Shown: positions 43,821 to 52,387, counted from the stretch's first letter. The stretch: 64,000 nt of DNA from UBA7662 sp943369355 (GCA_943369355.1 CALRMX020000006.1:186001-250000); one strand, 5' to 3'. Notes: generated from the sequence alone by a model not told the origin. Translations and numbers: made by a program.

Positions 43821-43851
43821 CAAAGATAGCGTTGCAAGGATAATTTTCAAG
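43821..43851 (-). promoter_or_regulatory. Promoter of tRNA-Pro (CTTG-N19-TATCTTTG)
   Basis: Read on the minus strand, CTTG (43851-43848) and TATCTTTG (43828-43821) are 19 nt apart. The tRNA 5' end is 15 nt further on. Confidence 0.72.
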
Positions 43852-43931
43852 TATCAAGCATGTTTTATCACGCATCACGCAATCTGAGCCTGTGGCTTTG
43901 GTAAAGCCAAAATGGGCAGCTAGATTCAATC

Positions 43932-45161
43932 ATGAACGAATATCTGCTCCATTTCATCTGGCGTCACCGACTGTATAGCACCGACGATTTGAGCCTCGAA
44001 AGTGGTGAAAAGCTTCTGGTGCTACATCCTGGTTTTTACAATCGGGATGCTGGCCCCGATTTCGGCGAAGCGCTAGTCCGCCTAGATGATACCCGTTGGA
44101 TGGGCAGTGTAGAAATACATATCCGCAGTAGTGATTGGATGCTCCACCAGCATCAAAACGACCCTGCTTATAACAATGTGGTGCTGCACGTGGTTTGGGA
44201 ACACGACACCGATGCATTGCGACCCGATGGAAGTAAACTGCCGGTTTTTACTTTGTCGGGACGCGTAAATCGCCGTTTATTAAGTCGTTATCGCCGATTA
44301 GCACAATCGGCAGAAGGCATTGCCTGCTCGGCCATGTGGAAGGGACACTATCCCGAAGCCGCCTGGCAAATGCTTGAACGTGCGGCCATCGAACGTTTGG
44401 AGTTTAGAACGCATCGTATTCTAGAGCTGCTCGAGCAGAAACAGGGCGACTGGGAATCGGTTTGCTGGGAATGGCTGGCACGGGCTTTTGGGCAGCGCGT
44501 AAATGCCGACGCTTTCACACGATTGGCTGAGTCGTTGCCGTGGCGCATCGTTCAAAAACTCGTTAATCACCCGGCGCAGCTCGATGCAGCGTTATTCGGG
44601 CAAGCAGGTCTCATCCTGCCGCAAGTTGAACCAGGAAGAATATCCGAATACCGCTATGTGGCACGTAAGTATGGGTTGCAGCCCATCACCGGCTTGCAGT
44701 GGAAGCGTTTGCGCATGTACCCTTCGTCGTTTCCCGAAAATCGTTTACAACAACTAAAGCTATTACTTATGGCACATCCCAGACTTCTAGCCGACTTTTT
44801 AGAACTAAGTACACTCCATGAAGCCTACCATTATTTGCGTTCGGCTTGGCAAAATACCGGCACGATGGAGCCGAGTAAAGACACCATCGACCGATGGCTA
44901 ATTAATGCCGTTATTCCGCTGGTTTTTGCTTACGGACAATTTCACCAGCTGCCTAAGCTCAATGAGCGTATGCTCCGTTGGTTAGAAGAAATGAAGCCCG
45001 AAGGCAACGAAATGGTTCGCAGATACAGAAACATCGGATTATCTGCAGGAAATGCATTGCATTCGCAAGGAATTTTGATGTTGCATAGCTTATATTGCAT
45101 GCCCAAACGTTGTCTGGATTGTTTAATCGGACAATATTGGTTAACCAAAGCTCCGCCATGA
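43932..45161 (+). CDS. DUF2851 family protein
   Basis: 409 residues. MNEYLLHFIWRHRLYSTDDL, GFYNRDAGPDFGEALVRLDD and VEIHIRSSDWMLHQHQNDPA are typical of DUF2851, a family found almost only in Bacteroidota. The first ~110 residues resemble a PD-(D/E)XK nuclease fold (D in AGPDF, then the ExH motif VEIH); that link is inference. The C-terminal half is helical, with Cys near the end (YCMPKRCLDC). Its stop overlaps the PspC gene by 4 nt. Confidence 0.9.
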   Translation: MNEYLLHFIWRHRLYSTDDLSLESGEKLLVLHPGFYNRDAGPDFGEALVRLDDTRWMGSVEIHIRSSDWMLHQHQNDPAYNNVVLHVVWEHDTDALRPDGSKLPVFTLSGRVNRRLLSRYRRLAQSAEGIACSAMWKGHYPEAAWQMLERAAIERLEFRTHRILELLEQKQGDWESVCWEWLARAFGQRVNADAFTRLAESLPWRIVQKLVNHPAQLDAALFGQAGLILPQVEPGRISEYRYVARKYGLQPITGLQWKRLRMYPSSFPENRLQQLKLLLMAHPRLLADFLELSTLHEAYHYLRSAWQNTGTMEPSKDTIDRWLINAVIPLVFAYGQFHQLPKLNERMLRWLEEMKPEGNEMVRRYRNIGLSAGNALHSQGILMLHSLYCMPKRCLDCLIGQYWLTKAPP

Positions 45162-45391
45162 CACTTACTGAAAAAGCTACTAGCGCCATCAAGGACTATT
45201 TTGAATCGAAAGCTTACGGTGTTTGTACCTATTTGGCCGAGAAATTCAATTGGTCTATTCCGAAACTCCGGAATTCATTCATTTACATCAGCTTCATATC
45301 GCTGGGTTCGCCCTTGATAGTTTATTTTTTGCTGGCATTTTGGTTGGATATACGCAGCTACCTCAAGCGTAAAAGCATAATTTGGGATTAA
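45158..45391 (+). CDS. Small single PspC-domain membrane protein
   Basis: 77 residues. AYGVCTYLAEKFNWSIPKLR followed by a long transmembrane stretch (NSFIYISFISLGSPLIVYFL, LAFWLD) is a single PspC domain. The ATG at 45158 overlaps the DUF2851 stop (ATGA) and is preferred over an in-frame upstream start within DUF2851. It may act in envelope-stress signalling. The window also encodes a larger double-PspC protein. Confidence 0.85.
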   Translation: MTLTEKATSAIKDYFESKAYGVCTYLAEKFNWSIPKLRNSFIYISFISLGSPLIVYFLLAFWLDIRSYLKRKSIIWD

Positions 45392-45392
45392 T

Positions 45393-46301
45393 ATGCGTAT
45401 GAAAATTCTCGTAACGGGAAGTAACGGACTACTCGGGCAGAAGTTGGTTCATGCATTACACAGTGACCCAGAAGTGGAACTCATCGCTACGGCTCGGGGT
45501 GAAAATCGCCTCAAAAGAGCATCAGGATTCCGCTATAAATCATTGGATATCACCGATGCCCAGGCTGTTCTCGCGTGTATTGGCGAATACCAACCCGATG
45601 TGGTAATTCACACAGCAGCCATGACGCAGGTCGACGATTGTGAAGACCAACAGGATTTATGCTGGCAGTTGAATGTGATAGCCGTTGAAAATATGGTAAG
45701 AGCTTGCGAGAAGTATAAAGTTCATTTGGTACACCTTTCAACCGACTTCATTTTCAACGGTAAAAACGGACCATATAACGAAGAGGCGATTCCCGATCCT
45801 TTGAGTTTTTATGGAAAAAGTAAATTGGCTGCTGAGCAGCTTATTCAGGCTAGCCAGCTATCCTGGAGCATATTACGAACGGTACTCGTATACGGCGTAG
45901 CAGAGGACATGAGCCGGAGTAATATTGTACTTTGGGCCAAATCGGCACTCGAAAAACAACAGCAGCTTCGCATCGTCGACGACCAATTTCGTACGCCGAC
46001 CCTGGCTGAGGATCTTGCTCAAGGTTGTATACTCGCGGCCAAAAAAAGGGCGCAAGGAATTTACAACATCTCAGGAGCCGATTATATGTCGGTTATTGAA
46101 TTAGTGAATCGAGTAGCGCGCTATTTTAAGCTCGATGCCAGCTTTGTAACGCCTGTGAGCAGCAGTACACTTAACCAAAAAGCAGCCCGTCCGCTGCTTT
46201 CGGGTTTCGACATCAGCAAGGCCAGAAAAGAGTTAGGTTATTCGCCACACTCCTTCGAAGAAGGTATAGCGCTGGTGATGCACCAAGCTTCGGCAACTTA
46301 A
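45393..46301 (+). CDS. NAD-dependent dTDP-4-dehydrorhamnose reductase-like SDR
   Basis: 302 residues. It begins with an NAD(P) site (MKILVTGSNGLLGQKLVHAL). VIHTAAMTQVDDCEDQQDLC, HLSTDFIFNGKNGPYNEEAI and FYGKSKLAAEQLI (YxxxK) match RmlD-like sugar-nucleotide reductases. The usual catalytic Ser or Thr is in HLSTDFIF. Two start codons are possible (45393 or 45399). It follows PspC by 1 nt. The sugar substrate is unknown. Confidence 0.88.
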   Translation: MRMKILVTGSNGLLGQKLVHALHSDPEVELIATARGENRLKRASGFRYKSLDITDAQAVLACIGEYQPDVVIHTAAMTQVDDCEDQQDLCWQLNVIAVENMVRACEKYKVHLVHLSTDFIFNGKNGPYNEEAIPDPLSFYGKSKLAAEQLIQASQLSWSILRTVLVYGVAEDMSRSNIVLWAKSALEKQQQLRIVDDQFRTPTLAEDLAQGCILAAKKRAQGIYNISGADYMSVIELVNRVARYFKLDASFVTPVSSSTLNQKAARPLLSGFDISKARKELGYSPHSFEEGIALVMHQASAT

Positions 46302-46366
46302 CTTCGTTTGGCTTTCCCAATTCATAATCTTACTTTCAACGCTTCAATAGTATTTAAATAGATTCC

Positions 46367-48193
46367 ATGTCAAACCAAACTGATTCCTGGGGTACGCGAG
46401 TAGGTCTCATCCTTGCGATGGCTGGCAACGCCGTAGGCCTGGGTAATTTTTTGCGTTTTCCCGTGCAGGCTGTACAGAATGGCGGAGGTGCATTCATTAT
46501 CCCTTATCTCGTTTGTTTCCTTTTAATGGGTATTCCGCTGCTGTGGATCGAATGGTCGGTAGGCCGTTTTGGAGGCCGTTTTGGGAACCACAGTACGCCA
46601 TTCATACTCGATAAAATGACTCACCGCAAATTCTGGAAGTATTTCGGTGTGTTTGGGATATTCACCAACATTGCCGTAGCGGCCTATTATTGTTATATCG
46701 AGTCGTGGACTTTATCGTATGTGTATCATTCGTTGATGCAGACATTCTCGGGGATGAGCCAGACTGGGATTGCCGATTTCTTCAACGGATATACCGATGT
46801 AGAACATTCTACCACCGGTATTCCGTACGAGGCAGTGGTTTTTTACCTCATTTGTCTGTTTTTAAATACGTGGATATTATCTAAAGGTTTGAGCGGGGGA
46901 GTGGAAAAGGTGGCTAAAATCGGCATGCCTTTGTTGATTGCCTTTGGTTTTATACTCGCCTTACGCGGCTGGACTCTTGGTGACAGTGGTGCTACTGCAG
47001 GTTGTACCGATTGCAATAGCTTTTTAGGGCTCGACTTTTTGTGGCGGCCAGAATTTACCTCACTTGCCGACCCAAAAGTATGGTTAGCAGCTGCCGGACA
47101 GATCTTTTTTACCCTTTCGGTGGGTATGGGAACTATTCAATGCTATGCTGCCTATGTTCGCAAGAACGACGATATTGCACTGAATGCCATGTCGGCCGGT
47201 TGGATGAACGGCTTCGTTGAAATCGTTTTGGGTGCTTCTATAGTGATACCTATAGCCGTAGGATATCTCGGACTCGACTGGGTAAAAGAAAACGCAGGCT
47301 TCGCCATGGCATTCCAAACCATGCCGTATTTGTTCCAGAAGTGGGGTGCGTTTTTCGGAACCATGGCTGGTTTTATGTGGTTCGGTTTGCTATTCTTTGC
47401 CGGAATAACATCATCTCTTGCCATGGGTACGCCATGGATGGGCTTTATGAAAGATGAATTTGGCTGGAACCTCAAAAAGGGTGCATGGTCGTTTGGGCTG
47501 TTGGTATTAATCATGGGGTTGCCTACTGTACTTTTTTATCAGGAGGGAGTTTTTGATGAATACGACTACTGGGCGGGCACAGTATCGTTGGTGGTTTTTG
47601 CTTTGGCCGAAACCATCTTGTTTTCTTGGATTTTTGGAATCGACCGAGGGTGGGAAGAAATCAATATGGGGGCAGATATGAAGGTGCCTTCGATCTACAA
47701 GCCCATCATCAAATATGTTACCCCATTGTTGCTGTTATTGGTTTTTCTAGCAGCCTTATTCACACCCAAAGACAATAACTGGAAACGGGCTTTCAGTGAG
47801 GGTTGGGAACTTGACAAAAGTTCAATTATCGGAAATATCACGCACCAAGGTATAGAAGTGAACAAGGACTATTTCGCCGATTACTTTGAGTCGGGCGTAG
47901 CAGGTAAAGTGAATCGTATTTATGAAGAGCGTAATAAGGTGAAGATGGAAATTGGTGATGCGACCACCGGAGCAAAATTGGCCACCTACGAGTTTAGCCC
48001 TTTGAAACACGCACTTCAATTCCGCGAAGGCGACCTGGTGCGTAAAGCCGATCATTTGGCCACGGGGAGTTTTATTAACAAAGTGTTTTATACCGACATG
48101 GCACGTTTGTACTTGATAGCCTTGTTCGTGTTTATAGCTTATATGGTACATAAAGCCACTAAAAAAAGGGCATTGGAGGGCCGTTTATCATGA
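46367..48193 (+). CDS. Neurotransmitter:sodium symporter (NSS/SNF) family transporter
   Basis: 608 residues, about 12 transmembrane helices. The conserved start WGTRVGLILAMAGNAVGLGNFLRFP binds Na+ and substrate in helix 1, and later AGITSSLAMG is typical of helix 8. NSS proteins import amino acids or related compounds with Na+. A soluble loop of about 90 residues lies before the last helix. Its stop overlaps the start of a 47-residue membrane protein, as in two-part NSS systems. Confidence 0.93.
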   Translation: MSNQTDSWGTRVGLILAMAGNAVGLGNFLRFPVQAVQNGGGAFIIPYLVCFLLMGIPLLWIEWSVGRFGGRFGNHSTPFILDKMTHRKFWKYFGVFGIFTNIAVAAYYCYIESWTLSYVYHSLMQTFSGMSQTGIADFFNGYTDVEHSTTGIPYEAVVFYLICLFLNTWILSKGLSGGVEKVAKIGMPLLIAFGFILALRGWTLGDSGATAGCTDCNSFLGLDFLWRPEFTSLADPKVWLAAAGQIFFTLSVGMGTIQCYAAYVRKNDDIALNAMSAGWMNGFVEIVLGASIVIPIAVGYLGLDWVKENAGFAMAFQTMPYLFQKWGAFFGTMAGFMWFGLLFFAGITSSLAMGTPWMGFMKDEFGWNLKKGAWSFGLLVLIMGLPTVLFYQEGVFDEYDYWAGTVSLVVFALAETILFSWIFGIDRGWEEINMGADMKVPSIYKPIIKYVTPLLLLLVFLAALFTPKDNNWKRAFSEGWELDKSSIIGNITHQGIEVNKDYFADYFESGVAGKVNRIYEERNKVKMEIGDATTGAKLATYEFSPLKHALQFREGDLVRKADHLATGSFINKVFYTDMARLYLIALFVFIAYMVHKATKKRALEGRLS

Positions 48194-48333
48194 GTACAGG
48201 CGCGTTTTTAATGATGGTCATTGTGCAGGTAGCAACTACCTTAATTACGGCTTTTTTCTTTTGGAAGGTTCTTAAAACCCCGCCAAGGCCTGAGCCAGAC
48301 TCCTACTCAGACAACGACGACGTTCCACGTTAA
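48190..48333 (+). CDS. Small single-pass protein coupled to the NSS transporter (MetS-like?)
   Basis: 47 residues. It begins MSTGAFLMMVIVQVATTLIT then AFFFWKVLKT, one transmembrane helix, followed by a short Pro- and Asp-rich tail. The ATG overlaps the transporter stop (ATGA), so the two are co-translated. In other bacteria some NSS transporters need a small single-helix partner (MetS with MetP in Corynebacterium). No sequence similarity to MetS is claimed; the analogy rests on position, size and topology. Confidence 0.7.
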   Translation: MSTGAFLMMVIVQVATTLITAFFFWKVLKTPPRPEPDSYSDNDDVPR

Positions 48334-48343
48334 AAGATGAATC

Positions 48344-49186
48344 ATGTCGGGTGGGGGCCGCTTTTGGTGGTTTGGTAAATCCGAACGTATCGGATTTTCG
48401 GTGCTGCTACTTGCCATCGTGGTGAGTGCAGCCTTGCCCGAGTTCTTTGCACCTGCTTCATCCGAGCTGCATAGTGACTATATCGTCTTCGAGAATGTAA
48501 AGCTGCCCGAAACAACTGGCCGCAAAACATACCTAAGTCAGCAGACGGAGCCATTTAATTTCGACCCGAATACGATTACTGAAGCCGATTTAAAGCGACT
48601 TGGTTTGGGAGATAGAGTAGTTCGTTCGTGGTTGAATTTCCGCAAGAAAGGTGGAAAATTTAGCGAGCCGAACGATTTACGTAAATTATATACGCTCCGA
48701 AAAGAAGATGCCGATCGATTAATCCCGCTCGTACAAATTGCTCCGGCTACAGAAAAAATGGAAAAGTCTATCGTCATGCCTCGCGATCGGGTGAAGCTCG
48801 ATTTAAACTCGGCCGACTCGCTCAGCTTGCTTGAATTGCCAGGCATTGGTCCGGCTTATGCTTCTCGTATTTTAAAGGCACGAGAACGATGGGGAGGCTG
48901 GTTTACTTCTTCGCAGTTGTTCACAATATACGGCATGGATTCGGTGCGAATCGCGGAGTTAACGGCCTATACCTATTTGAATCCTCGCACTGTCAAGAAA
49001 ATTGCGATTAACCAACTGGAGGCTGATGCGCTTCAACGGCATCCTTTGCTAGGAGCGGCTTTAGCAAAACGCCTAGTGGCTTACCGGAAACAGCACGGCA
49101 ACTTCAGCAATGCCGCCGATCTCGCCAAAGTATATGGACTCGATTCGTTGCGGGTGAGCCAACTCGAGCCTTATCTAGAATGGTAG
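48344..49186 (+). CDS. Membrane-anchored helix-hairpin-helix protein
   Basis: 280 residues. One N-terminal transmembrane helix (GFSVLLLAIVVSAALPEFF) is followed by repeated helix-hairpin-helix motifs. The clearest are LLELPGIGPAYASRILKARE and HPLLGAALAKRLVAYRKQHG; a third, diverged, is near residues 60-130. ComEA-like proteins use these motifs to bind DNA in the periplasm for uptake. That role is inferred. It begins 11 nt after the small membrane protein gene. Confidence 0.86.
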   Translation: MSGGGRFWWFGKSERIGFSVLLLAIVVSAALPEFFAPASSELHSDYIVFENVKLPETTGRKTYLSQQTEPFNFDPNTITEADLKRLGLGDRVVRSWLNFRKKGGKFSEPNDLRKLYTLRKEDADRLIPLVQIAPATEKMEKSIVMPRDRVKLDLNSADSLSLLELPGIGPAYASRILKARERWGGWFTSSQLFTIYGMDSVRIAELTAYTYLNPRTVKKIAINQLEADALQRHPLLGAALAKRLVAYRKQHGNFSNAADLAKVYGLDSLRVSQLEPYLEW

Positions 49187-49270
49187 CCGCAAGCTAAGGG
49201 AGTTTGATTATTTTTGCCGAGCCAAAACAAAAACGCTTTTGTTGCGCTTTACTTCCCAAAACCAAAACGA

Positions 49271-50410
49271 ATGAACTTTAGCAAGACCGAAAACCAACAG
49301 ATGATTGCAGACATGGTCCGCAATTTCGGCGAAAAACACATCAAACCCCACATGATGGATTGGGACGAAAGCCAAGAGTTTCCTGTTCAATTGTTCAAAG
49401 AACTTGGAAAGCTCGGCTTGATGGGTGTATTGGTTCCCGAAGAGTACGGTGGTTCAGGTTTCGGCTATTACGAGTACGTTACTGCTATCGAGGAATTGTC
49501 GAAAATTGATGGCTCTATTGGCCTTTCGATGGCGGCACACAATAGCTTGTGCACGGGACACATTTTACAGTTTGGCAACGAAGAACAAAAAAAGAAGTGG
49601 CTACCCAAACTCGCCACAGCCGAATGGATAGGCGCTTGGGGACTCACAGAACCGAATACCGGTTCGGATGCCATGCGTATGATGACTACCGCCGTGCAAG
49701 ACGGTGACTATTGGGTAATCAATGGGGCTAAGTGTTGGATTACCCATGGTAAATCGAGCAACATCGCAGTGGTGATGGTGCGTACTGGTGAATTGTTGGA
49801 TTCACACGGCATGACTGCATTTGTCATTGAAAAAGGAACAGCAGGCTTTACCCATGGCCGTAAAGAAAATAAATTAGGCATGCGTGCTTCTGAGACTACT
49901 GAGCTGCTATTCGATAATTGCCGTGTGCACAAGGATAACATACTTGGAAAAGTGGGAGAGGGATTCATTCAAGCGATGAAAATTCTCGACGGTGGACGTA
50001 TTAGCATTGCTGCACTTTCGTTGGGAATCGCCAAAGGGGCCTACGAAGCTGCGCTTAAATATTCGAAAGAACGCCAACAGTTTGGAAAGCCCATCAGCGA
50101 GTTTCAAGGTATCGCATTCAAGTTGGCCGATATTGCTACAGAAATTGAAGCGTCGGAACTCCTCATCTACCGTGCGGCTTACCTCAAAAACAACGGTCTG
50201 CCAGTGACAACCGAGTCGGCTATGGCGAAATACTACGCCTCAGAAGTTGCTGTTAAAGCTTCGGTAGAGGGCGTTCAAATTTTTGGCGGATATGGTTATA
50301 CCAAAGATTTTCCAGCCGAGAAATACTATCGCGACTCTAAACTCTGCACGATAGGCGAAGGAACATCGGAAATTCAGAAACTAGTTATTGCACGGAATAT
50401 TCTGAAGTAA
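49271..50410 (+). CDS. Acyl-CoA dehydrogenase
   Basis: 379 residues. Family signatures include AWGLTEPNTGSDAMRMMTTA, GAKCWITHGKSSNIAVVMV, ERQQFGKPISEFQGIAFKLA and VEGVQIFGGYGYTKDFPAEK. The final IGEGTSEIQKLVIARNIL contains the expected catalytic Glu. It oxidises acyl-CoA to enoyl-CoA with FAD, passing electrons to ETF. The ATG at 49271 (MNFSKTENQQMIADMVRNFG) is chosen over an in-frame upstream ATG. A -7 element, TATTTTTG, at 49209-49216 lies 54 nt upstream. Confidence 0.94.
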   Translation: MNFSKTENQQMIADMVRNFGEKHIKPHMMDWDESQEFPVQLFKELGKLGLMGVLVPEEYGGSGFGYYEYVTAIEELSKIDGSIGLSMAAHNSLCTGHILQFGNEEQKKKWLPKLATAEWIGAWGLTEPNTGSDAMRMMTTAVQDGDYWVINGAKCWITHGKSSNIAVVMVRTGELLDSHGMTAFVIEKGTAGFTHGRKENKLGMRASETTELLFDNCRVHKDNILGKVGEGFIQAMKILDGGRISIAALSLGIAKGAYEAALKYSKERQQFGKPISEFQGIAFKLADIATEIEASELLIYRAAYLKNNGLPVTTESAMAKYYASEVAVKASVEGVQIFGGYGYTKDFPAEKYYRDSKLCTIGEGTSEIQKLVIARNILK

Positions 50411-50440
50411 TTGGAATTGAAGTATTATTTATTACCTTTG
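50410..50440 (+). promoter_or_regulatory. Promoter of rpsU (ATTG-N19-TACCTTTG)
   Basis: ATTG at 50410-50413 and TACCTTTG at 50433-50440 are 19 nt apart. Transcription should begin near 50445, leaving a leader of about 15 nt before rpsU. Confidence 0.7.
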
Positions 50441-50459
50441 CCCCTCTCAAAAAAGCAAC

Positions 50460-50654
50460 ATGATCAAAATCGAGATTAAAGAAAACGAATCAGTTGATAA
50501 GGCGTTGAAGCGTTTCAAGAAGAAGTTTGAGAAGACAGGTGTTTTGAAAGAACTCCGTGGTCGTCAAGCGTTTGAAAAGCCTTCTGTGGTTCGTCGTCAG
50601 CAAGTATTGCGTGCGGCTTACCGCCAGATGATGCAGCAGGCTGAACAAAACTAA
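50460..50654 (+). CDS. rpsU: 30S ribosomal protein bS21
   Basis: 64 residues. MIKIEIKENESVDKALKRFK, KKFEKTGVLKELRGRQAFEK and PSVVRRQQVLRAAYRQMMQQ are the full bS21 pattern with the basic C-terminal tail. In Bacteroidota bS21 is part of the pocket that hides the anti-Shine-Dalgarno of 16S rRNA. In Flavobacterium johnsoniae, rpsU itself is reported to carry a strong Shine-Dalgarno; here none is seen (CTCAAAAAAGCAAC before ATG). Confidence 0.96.
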   Translation: MIKIEIKENESVDKALKRFKKKFEKTGVLKELRGRQAFEKPSVVRRQQVLRAAYRQMMQQAEQN

Positions 50655-50677
50655 GCCGGCTTTCGTATCTTGCTGCT

Positions 50678-51568
50678 GTGGCAGCAAACGAACTCGACAG
50701 TTTTCTCAATTACCTGCGTTACGAAAAACGCGTATCGAACCATACCCTCACAGCGTATGCTGGAGATTTGAACGATTTTTACGGTTACCTGAAGGAAACC
50801 TACGAGATAGAAGCCATCCAAGAGGTTGTGCACGTGCACATTCGTTCTTGGATGGTTTTTTTATTGGAGCAAGGGCTGGTAGCACGGAGTATCAACCGCA
50901 AGGTCAGCACGCTCAAAGCTTACTATAAGTTTTTGCTGCGACAGGGTTTGGTAAAGGCTAACCCTACACTACGCATTGTGCGTCCCAAGGTGCCCAAACG
51001 TTTGCCTATGGTGGTAGATGGGCCTAGCATGGATAAGTTATTAGATGAATTACAATTCCCCAATAACTACACAGGTTGCCGCGATAAAACCATACTCGAA
51101 CTCTTCTATGGATGTGGTATTCGTGAGGCTGAACTCATCGGCCTGAAAATTTCTGATATAGATATGTTTGCTAACCAATTGAAAGTGTTGGGCAAAAGAA
51201 ATAAAGAGAGAATTATCCCTTTTTCTGCTTTGCTTCGCTCTCAATTCCAGTTATATTTACACAACAGGGCAGAAGCACATGCTGAAGCCCCTGAATGGCT
51301 TTTTTTGACGGATAAAGGTAAAAAAATGTATCCCGGCCTAGTTTATCGAATTGTGCATCATTACCTCAGTTTGGTAAGCACTTTGGCCCAGCGCAGCCCG
51401 CACGTGCTACGCCATACATTCGCCACCCACTTGCTCGATCAAGGTGCAGATCTCAACGCAGTGAAAGAGCTGCTGGGGCACAGCAGCTTGGCAGCAACTC
51501 AAGTGTACACCCACAATTCGATAGAAAAGCTGAAAGAAGTTTATCGTAAGTCTCACCCTAAAGCCTAA
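50678..51568 (+). CDS. xerC: Tyrosine recombinase XerC/D
   Basis: 296 residues. It has an N-terminal SAM-like domain (LDSFLNYLRYEKRVSNHTLT) and a C-terminal catalytic domain with Arg in GCGIREAELIGL, HVLRHTFATHLLDQGADLNA (HxxR), LGHSSLAATQVYTH (GH and Tyr). It resolves chromosome dimers at dif. The start is a GTG at 50678. Its position between rpsU and hpf is common in this phylum. XerC and XerD cannot be told apart here. Confidence 0.93.
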   Translation: MAANELDSFLNYLRYEKRVSNHTLTAYAGDLNDFYGYLKETYEIEAIQEVVHVHIRSWMVFLLEQGLVARSINRKVSTLKAYYKFLLRQGLVKANPTLRIVRPKVPKRLPMVVDGPSMDKLLDELQFPNNYTGCRDKTILELFYGCGIREAELIGLKISDIDMFANQLKVLGKRNKERIIPFSALLRSQFQLYLHNRAEAHAEAPEWLFLTDKGKKMYPGLVYRIVHHYLSLVSTLAQRSPHVLRHTFATHLLDQGADLNAVKELLGHSSLAATQVYTHNSIEKLKEVYRKSHPKA

Positions 51569-51580
51569 AAGGAGGTTATC
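51567..51580 (+). promoter_or_regulatory. Extended Shine-Dalgarno before hpf
   Basis: AAAAGGAGGTTATC directly precedes the hpf ATG. It matches 12 of 13 bases of the sequence AAAGGAGGTGATC, which would pair with the usual 16S 3' end. GGAGG to ATG spacing is 5 nt. Most genes in this window have no such site. Confidence 0.82.
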
Positions 51581-51865
51581 ATGGACATCAACATCCAATC
51601 TATTCATTTCGACGCCGATGTGAAGCTCACCGATTTCATCAAGAAAAAAGTAGCCAAGCTCGAAACGTACAACAACAAAGTAGTTAGCTCAGAAATTTTT
51701 CTGAAACTCGATAAAGCCGACGATGCTGCGAATAAAATCGCAGAAATAAAAATGCAGCTCCCCGGTCGTACACTCTTCGCAAAAGAACAATGCAAAACGT
51801 TCGAAGAAGCAACCGACCTCGCCATAGAGTCGCTGCGCCGACAGATCAGTAAGCTGAAAAACTGA
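51581..51865 (+). CDS. hpf: Short-form ribosome hibernation-promoting factor
   Basis: 94 residues, without the C-terminal dimerisation domain of long HPF. MDINIQSIHFDADVKLTDFI, KLETYNNKVVSSEIFLKLD and KEQCKTFEEATDLAIESLRR match HPF/RaiA. It binds in the decoding channel of inactive ribosomes. It has an unusually strong Shine-Dalgarno, of possible regulatory value in a phylum whose anti-Shine-Dalgarno is normally hidden. Confidence 0.93.
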   Translation: MDINIQSIHFDADVKLTDFIKKKVAKLETYNNKVVSSEIFLKLDKADDAANKIAEIKMQLPGRTLFAKEQCKTFEEATDLAIESLRRQISKLKN

Positions 51866-51898
51866 TTGTAATACGCATCTTTTTTTTTCGGATGGGCT

Positions 51899-51928
51899 AT
51901 TGATAAGTCCGATTAATTAGTACATTTG
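51899..51928 (+). promoter_or_regulatory. Promoter of the tRNA-tuf operon (ATTG-N18-TACATTTG)
   Basis: ATTG at 51899-51902 and TACATTTG at 51921-51928 are 18 nt apart. The first tRNA begins 63 nt after the -7 element, leaving a short leader that would be removed by processing. Confidence 0.72.
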
Positions 51929-51990
51929 CATTCCTTTTTGGCGGGTACCCTAGGGAAACGCCGGAAAGGAATGTTCTTTTAAGGATGTTC

Positions 51991-52063
51991 GCCTCCTTAG
52001 CTCAGCTGGTAGAGCAACTGATTTGTAATCAGTAGGTCGCTGGTTCGATTCCGGCAGGGGGCT
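51991..52063 (+). tRNA. tRNA-Thr(TGT)
   Basis: The 73-nt cloverleaf has acceptor GCCTCCT/AGGGGGC, anticodon stem ACTGA/TCAGT with loop TTTGTAA (anticodon TGT), and T-arm GCTGG/CCGGC. CCA is not encoded. It is first of four tRNAs ahead of tuf. Confidence 0.96.
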
Positions 52064-52070
52064 CATTGAT

Positions 52071-52154
52071 GGGGAGATACCAGAGTGGCCAAATGGGACC
52101 GACTGTAACTCGGTTGCGAAAGCTTCGGAGGTTCGAATCCTCCTCTCCCCACCA
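52071..52154 (+). tRNA. tRNA-Tyr(GTA), CCA encoded
   Basis: Class II tRNA with acceptor GGGGAGA/TCTCCCC, anticodon loop CTGTAAC (anticodon GTA), a long variable arm (TGCGAAAGCTTC) and T-arm GGAGG/CCTCC. It is the only tRNA here whose CCA end is written in the DNA. Confidence 0.96.
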
Positions 52155-52193
52155 ATTTGCCGCAAGGTGAAATGCAGTTTCGGCTGCAAAAAA

Positions 52194-52266
52194 GCGGGAG
52201 TAGCTCAGTTGGTAGAGCGATAGCCTTCCAAGCTATAGGTCGCGGGTTCGAGCCTCGTCTCCCGCT
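52194..52266 (+). tRNA. tRNA-Gly(TCC)
   Basis: The 73-nt cloverleaf has acceptor GCGGGAG/CTCCCGC, anticodon stem ATAGC/GCTAT with loop CTTCCAA (anticodon TCC). CCA is not encoded. It is third in the series. Confidence 0.96.
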
Positions 52267-52315
52267 CAATAAAGGTTACCAGAAGGGTAGCCTGAGCAAA
52301 ATGAAAATAAAGTTT

Positions 52316-52387
<72 letters not shown>

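Noticed and set aside
43404..43929. Reading frames of about 120 residues across the tRNA-Pro region
   Set aside because: They run through the tandem repeat, terminators and the tRNA itself, and arise from GC-rich repeated DNA. No protein features are seen.
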